From Hydra vulgaris (lineage: Eukaryota; Cnidaria; Hydrozoa; Anthoathecata; Hydridae): DNA of 64,000 nt. The notes beneath the pieces were generated by a model. It saw only the letters and a program-made list of their open reading frames with translations, was not told where the DNA came from and searched no databases. A program made the position numbers and the translations under genes. Where the stretch lies: positions 32,743,501 through 32,807,500 of the forward strand of contig NC_088927.1 of assembly GCF_038396675.1 (NCBI RefSeq). Reading direction: 5' to 3'. How positions within the stretch are numbered: the stretch's first letter is position 1; every line of letters begins with the position of its first letter. This document shows, piece after piece, positions 58,011-64,000 of this stretch.

Positions 58011-59291
58011 GGTTAGAAACTAAAAGTGAAAAAGTGATTGTTACTATAACAGATAACAGAAGAGAAAAAATTCCTGATTTTCTTTCGGATTTATTTTTAG
58101 AACTATGTCTGGTAAAAGAGACATTGTGTTAGGGTAAGCAGTGATCCTCCATAACAAAAAAGATAAATAATATGTAAGGTTGCTAGATGGCTTTTTATGA
58201 AGGAAAACACAGTAAAATTTTTTTTACAGGTTTGGCGCTGTATGACTGGCAACCCTATTAATATGCAGCCTTCATGATTATTATATTCTAATTTAAAGTT
58301 GAATACTTTAATTTTAAAAAAGTGTTTGCAAAGTTATATAGTTTAAGACCAAAATGATGTGTCAGTGTGTGTCTGGTTGGTATATTTGTTGGACATACAC
58401 TGTGTATCTTTTATTACATTAGTAATAATAATATATAATTACCATTAAAACTCAATATTGCTTGTAAGTGTCCTTGAATATGTTTTACACATAAAGATGG
58501 CAATGTTAGTATGTGATAAAACAGTAAATGAGTATATGATGTAAATGTTTTGATTTTGATAATTTAAAAATATTTTTAAATAAGGTGTTAAGTGAAGTTG
58601 ATGAAGAATAAAATACTAATAAATCTTACTTAATTATGCAGGCAGATAGCTTAAATAAACACATAATTTACTCTCATATTGATCATCTTCCTTTACATTC
58701 GTATATTGTGTATATTTATATGTCGTATATATGGTATATATGGTTCGTATATTACTAAATGCCAAACTCATTATTTAAAAGTGTTTAAAAATGATTTAGG
58801 TTACAATAAAAGTATTATATTCGCAAGTTTTATGGCTAGCTTTCAGTTTTTATTAGATAATGAAATAAAAACTATTGGAAAAAACAATACACATCTATTA
58901 GTTATATATTTTAGGAATCCATTTAAATCAGATTTTCAGTTTATGTTGTTCTGATTTTTAAGTGATGATAATGACCATAATATGTGCTTCGTGTATAAAT
59001 TGCTGAGAGAAAAATTGTGCAGTATATTAAGTTATTAAAATTTAGTGCATACCAACAATATTTTTTATTTTTCTGCATGATATAAAAAGTTTTTGATGAT
59101 AAATGGTTATTTTATTTGTTTTTTTTGTAAATTGTAAAATCACATAAAATGGTTATTTAATGTGGTTTTATGTGATAGTAGAGGTTGTAACATAAAAAAA
59201 TCAGCTTTTCCATATTAGCACTAAATATTGTTAATGTTGTGCTTGAATTTATTTAATTAAATACTACCACATTTTATTAAATTATCAAAGA

Positions 59292-59374
59292 AACTGCAAT
59301 AGCAAGTTCGCAGAAACTAAAGAAATAATTTACTTAATTATTCCTTTAGTTTCTGCCAACTTGCTATTGCAGTT
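59292..59374. repeat. 83-bp hairpin
   Basis: Arms of 37 bases starting AACTGCAATAGCAAGTT pair with two mismatches. Confidence 0.85.
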
Positions 59375-59438
59375 ATAATTTCTTTTTGAACCTGGCACAG
59401 TTAAATTAACTGTGCCAGGTTCAAAAAGGAATTATAAC
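59374..59438. repeat. 65-bp hairpin adjoining the previous one
   Basis: TTATAATTTCTTTTTGAACC and the following GGCACAGTTAA pair with their complement with one mismatch and almost no loop. Confidence 0.9.
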
Positions 59439-60396
59439 CAATTATAAAAGTGAGCAACATATTAGAGGTTTTTCTCTTTCAAAAACACCAGCAATAACAT
59501 CATCAGAAGTTGTGATGTTGCAAATCTAAATGGTTTTGTTGTATAAATTATTGCGCGAATGATTCCTTTTATGGATATGATTCTGTGGTTATTGAGATTT
59601 TATTACTACAAATGATATCCAACTTATACTTTTGCACACATATGACCATATCAAAAGTTAATTTGACCATTATAAGATGCTATATGTTTGTTGCTATTGT
59701 CATATTTGAATACAATAATAAATTTTCCAACAAAAAGATTAGAATAATTTTATTGCAAATTTATGGCAGCAAATGATTTTTTTACGGAAGCAAATGATTT
59801 TTTATTGTAACTAAATATTAAATTTCTAAAGTTTTTTAATTTCAACATTGCTTTTGTTTCTTGAATTTCTATTATTGACAAAGGTTTTATTTTTATTAGT
59901 CTTATAGCAATAATAATTTTAGGTTTTATAAATGATAAATTTAGGTAGATTTAAAAATTATTAAAAAAAAAAGACCATTCTTCAATCTTCTGTATAAATG
60001 CAAATTCAATTATTTAAAAGACTTAGCAATCGCTTATTTTAAGTCACCCCAGTGATGTTAAATGTTTCAATTTTATGTTTTACTTTAAGGTGCTTAATCT
60101 AATAAGCACCTGAAATTGGTGGGTGGAAATTTTTAGGGCCTGATTACACTGAAAGTTTTTATTTTTATCAGTTTATTTTATTTTTGATATTTTATTGCAT
60201 GATTACTCTGATTTTTTTTTCCAGCTAGATACAGTTTCTTCAATGACAATAAGAGAAATTTAATGAATGGGAGGCGGGGTTCTTAATAAGCACAATGTGG
60301 GTAAGGATATTTTCCAAAAGTTAATAAGTGGCTATTTTAAGTTATAATGCTTGCTTAAAGTTTGTTTCGCTGAAATGCTTTTGTAATGTATAATTT

Positions 60397-63094
60397 TCAA
60401 TGTGATAATGGTTGAAGGTTGGCTGCAAGAGCAGGTCCAACTATGTTTACAATGCGTTTTTGCACCTTGTCTAAAAGAGAAAGGGCATCATTAGAAGATC
60501 CGCCCCAGATATGGTAACAGTATTCCATACAAGGCCGGATTTGAGAATTATAGAGATAGAGAATAGAATCCAGAGTAAGAAAGTGGCGAGCTCGATAAAG
60601 AGATGCAACCTTAGCAGATGCTAATTTTGCAACCGATTTGATATATGGTTTCCAAGAAAGATTGGAAGTAAGAGTTAATCCTAGAAGATGAAGAGTAGGT
60701 GACTCATCGAGTACATCATCGTTCATAAATATAGGAAGATCTAAATTATTGCGATAAAGATTGGCTGAAAAAAATTGAGTTTTATCTGAATTAAAGTTCA
60801 CCAGCCACTGTGAGCCCCATGCTGTAGCAGAAGTGAGATCCTTTTCAAGCTCAAATGCCCCCTCCAAGCAATCAGAGGGTGATGGTTTCTTATCACGACA
60901 AGAATAAATGGTAGTATCATCAGCAAACAATGCCACCTTAGATGTGAGAATATCTGGAAGATTGTTAATGTAAATTAAAAAGAGTATAGGGCCAAGGATA
61001 GAACCTTGAGGAACCCCTGAAGTTACAGAATAAGAAGAAGAGTGTTGTCCATCGAGGACAACTTTTATGCTACGATTGGAAAGAAAGGATTCAATGATCT
61101 TAAAGATGTTGGCGGATACACCATAAGAAGGAAGCTTATGGAGAAGACCAGCATGCCAAACTTTATCAAACGCTTTTGAAATGTCAAGAGCGATGGCCTT
61201 AACCTCTCCACCTTCATCTAACGCATGATAAAACCTGTCAGTTATTACTGTTAGCAAATCAGCTGTAGAACGAGAAGATCGAAATCCATATTGATGGTCA
61301 GAAAGTAAGTTAGAGTTAAATAAGTTAGATTCAAGATAGAAATTCAAGAGAAATTAAGTGTTTGTTAATTAAAGATTCAAAAACCTTGCTTATGATAGAA
61401 AGAAGACTTATGGGACGGTAGTTAGACGAATCAGATCGCTCCCCAGAATTTTTGAAAATAGGGATAACAGATGCGGCTTTCCAGCAGGCTGGAAAACAAG
61501 ACTCTGATAAGCACTTGTTGAATAGTTTATAGAGTATAGACGACAGCTCCGGAGAACACTTCTGCAAGACAATAACAGGTATGTTGTCTGGGCCACAAGC
61601 TGCAGAAGAGTCTAGGCAGGAAATCACTTTAGATACAGATGCTGGAGTGATATGAATATCAAGCAATGGATCAACCTGTTTGTTGGCAATATCAGGTAGA
61701 ACGCAATTAGTGGAATCAAGAGATGATATTGATGAAAAGTTTTTAGCAAACAGTTCGGCTTTGTCTTTAGGTGAGGTGACAAAATCTGAACCATACAAGA
61801 GAGGTGGAATTATAGATTTGCCCTTATTATTGATATTATTAAAGATTCTCCAGAAGTCACGAGAGCCTAATTTTTGAGATGAGGTGCGAGATTTCATGAC
61901 CTGAGAATAGCGGGCTTTGGCGTTAGGCAAAACCTTTTTACAGTTGTTTCTAGCAGTAATAAACAGACGTCTGTTTTCTGGAGAATTGTTTTGCTGATAA
62001 ATATGGAAGTAACGGTTTCGATTGGCAATCGCAGCAGCACAGTGTGAGGAAAACCATGGAGGAGAGTGAGGCTTGACCTGGAATCGTCGAGAGGGAATAA
62101 AAGATTCCATGCCAGCCTGAATCCACGAAGTTACGTAAGAAGCACATTTGTCGACAGGAAGTTGAAAGATTTTTACCCAAGGGCCATCACGAAGAAAATC
62201 ACGGAAAGAATCCCAGTCAGCTTTACTGTAGTTGTAAGAGGTTCGATAATAGGGGTATTCAGGTGATGAAGAAGAATGAGATATTAGTTTTAAAGAGATC
62301 TAACTGTGATCAGAAGCACCTAAGGGTGAGTGTGGAGAAACTGAGCACTGACTAGGATCAGAAACAAGACATAAGTTGAGTAGAGAAGGTAAATGATTAG
62401 GGTTGTCAGGAAAGCGAGGTGGAAAGTTGACTATTTGAGTTTGAGATTGAGAAAGGCAAAAGTTGTGGGCTTTAATGCCTGCAGAGTCACTGACACTAGA
62501 GCCAAGCCATTCAGAGTGGTGAGCATTAAAGTCACCGACAACAACTATATTAGATGATGGATAAAGAGAGAGGGCTTGGTCAATATGATCAGAAATAACA
62601 TCAAAAAGAGTGCAGTCTTAATATGAAGGAGAGCGATATTGAACAAAGAGAAAGACGATAGAGTGAAGTGGTGCTAAACGATAGCACATAAAATAATAGT
62701 CTGTGGATTCAAACCTAGTTTCACGACAAACAGGTGAATTCTTACGAATGTAAATTCCTAGGCCAAGCATGTGACTATTGGAGTCTTTACGAATTAAAGG
62801 AAGATAACCATCAACACTAAGATCCCAAGATTAGACAGCCGAACTCAAATTAGTCTCACAAAGAGCAAGTAGGTCTGGTGAACTTTGCAAGAGATAAGAC
62901 TCAACAGAAGAAAAGTTACTTCGAAGACCATGAATATTAGTAAATGATAGGTTTAGAGAACTTAGTGATGATGATGGTTTTTTGTGTTTTATAGTTTTTG
63001 GTACTTTATTCATTTTTAAATTAGATTGAAGAACTTGACTCAAAGCATAGATAGTACTCAGAACACGGTTTAATAGCCCAAGCAATTGCCTCAT
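60397..63094 (-). pseudogene. LINE ORF2: endonuclease and reverse transcriptase, broken
   Basis: From 63094 down, one frame carries the apurinic endonuclease: NLSFTNIHGLRSNF, DLLALCETNLS, IVVVGDFNAHHSEW and GASDHS (the SDH active-site motif). Three stops lie in this frame at 62833-62831, 62620-62618 and 62302-62300. The same frame continues into the linker (VKPHSPPWFS) and RT fingers (NYRPISLLSIISKVFE) to 61331. A frameshift near 61340 then moves to the frame 61347-60397, with YGFRSSRSTADLL, ALDISKAFDKVWHAGL, GVPQGSILGPILF and FADDTTIY, so all RT catalytic acids are present. Three stops and one frameshift make it non-functional, but it is the best-preserved LINE here. Confidence 0.88.
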
Positions 63095-63730
63095 TACTAC
63101 TAATAAACCCTAAGCCGTAACAAAGGGCTCCAAATGTGGCCTCCGCAATGCATAACATGGCACTGTTAATACTTTGATATTTTTCAGCTGTTGATGGAAT
63201 CAGCCTCTCTGAGAGCTACCACAGAGTTCGGGAAACCTAACTACCAGCCGGCCTCAGAACCATAAAACTGAGTTTTAGAGCTGTACCCTCATTAGGAGAT
63301 AATAGAATGAGTTGCCTAGTCATAAAAACAGTGACACAAGCAAACCCATATATTGAGTCAGGAAGATCCAGCATTCAACATCCTAAACTGGAAGCAATGT
63401 ATTAAAAATACATCTGCGCCAGCCTAATAGATGAAGAAGGGGTGCGAGGCTGGTCAACAGATAGAATTTGTTTACCCCGTAAGTCTTTGCCTAGGAGGCC
63501 TTCTACAAGACAGTAGCTGGGTGCATTTAACATCTGCCCAAGATGAGTATTTTTATCGAGACACTATCTCTAGCCTTTACTCAACCAAGAGCCCCAAGGC
63601 AGGGGGTGTTTTAAATCGGAGTTGGCATCTCCTAGCCTTTGCCTAAAAAGGCGTATCCTACAAGGCAGCAGGACATGAAGCAGATTGTACTGGGTTACAT
63701 GTTACCAGTAGCAGGATAACCTGATCTGAC
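60397..63730 (-). mobile_element. CR1/Jockey-like LINE, 3'-truncated copy
   Basis: Minus-strand non-LTR retrotransposon with endonuclease and reverse transcriptase in order, preceded by about 600 bp of GC-richer 5' leader (63095-63730). The 3' end is missing: the protein text stops at AANLQPLSH and what follows is unrelated AT-rich DNA, with no tail. This differs from the usual 5' truncation of LINEs. Confidence 0.85.
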
Positions 63731-64000
63731 AGTTTATGAAAGAGTTAATGAAATTGCAGAGATTTTTGTATTTTAATTCTTTCTTTGAGTCATGTTAAAA
63801 CTAGCAAAGGTTTTGCCTATCAAACATGCAAAGTTTAATAATGGATTGTTTTTGTTTTTGCTTTTTCCATCCTCATATGGAAATTCAATATAAAATTATT
63901 TTTTAAAGTTATATATACAAATTTTTAGCTTAATTTAATTTTATTTAAAAGTTTAAATTCAAAAAGTTAAAAACAAGTAAAAAAAAATCAATTTAAATAT
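63731..64000. other. AT-rich flank
   Basis: No feature seen to the end of the window. Confidence 0.4.

Larger units (their letters stand above)
58011..60396. other. Noncoding spacer with two adjacent hairpins
   Basis: No supportable gene. Short frames at 58679-58954 and 59585-59776 have no motif. Two hairpins sit back to back at 59292-59438. Confidence 0.45.

Noticed and set aside
61680..62266. Plus-strand frames opposite the LINE (61680-61877, 62066-62266) and the other frames at 61408-61596 and 61950-62180
   Set aside because: They are shadows of the minus-strand reverse-transcriptase/endonuclease frame, which carries all the recognisable motifs.

Overview
The window looks like nuclear DNA of a cnidarian, most probably a Hydra species. 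It is very AT-rich, has long (TA)n arrays, GT-AG introns of both about 70-95 bp and several kb, and is dominated by decayed hAT transposons and CR1/Jockey-like LINEs. The species is an inference: no marker gene is present.

Only a few genes look alive. (1) 5589-8114 (-) is an uninterrupted 841-codon gene for an adenylation / carrier-protein / GNAT-like protein with the architecture of insect Ebony (beta-alanyl amine synthase). It has a splice acceptor 9 nt before its ATG. (2) 39904-48939 (-) is a six-exon gene for a ribosomal-L1-domain nucleolar protein (RSL1D1/Utp30 type, 309 aa) that I joined from GT-AG junctions with phase kept throughout. Its two large introns are full of mobile elements. 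(3) 51563-54836 is a complete, apparently young P element: 62-bp terminal inverted repeats identical at both ends, an 8-bp target duplication, and an intact 832-aa THAP-domain transposase. (4) 38982-39194 (-) is a small coiled-coil ORF of unknown role just downstream of RSL1D1.

Layout: 1-1.56 kb, 3' part of a dead hAT; 1.56-5.6 kb, debris; 5.6-8.1 kb, the Ebony-like gene; 8.1-24.4 kb, no recognisable host gene but many minisatellites, hairpins, MITEs and fold-back elements; 24.7-27.1 kb, a DNA transposon with long inverted repeats and an orphan protein; 27.2-33.4 kb, a hAT carrying a second hAT inside it, both with exact 8-bp target duplications; 33.6-35.1 kb, LINE relic; 35.8-37.7 kb, DDE transposase relic; 39-49 kb, the RSL1D1 locus; 49.1-50.4 kb, an imperfect giant palindrome just upstream of it; 51.6-54.8 kb, P element; 55-60.4 kb, debris and hairpins; 60.4-63.7 kb, a nearly full-length but broken LINE.

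The most distinctive observations are the Ebony-like gene, the intact P element, and a class of short, nearly perfect hairpins scattered through the window. One hairpin demonstrably interrupts a transposase reading frame and is flanked by an 8-bp duplication, so it looks like an insertion in its own right.
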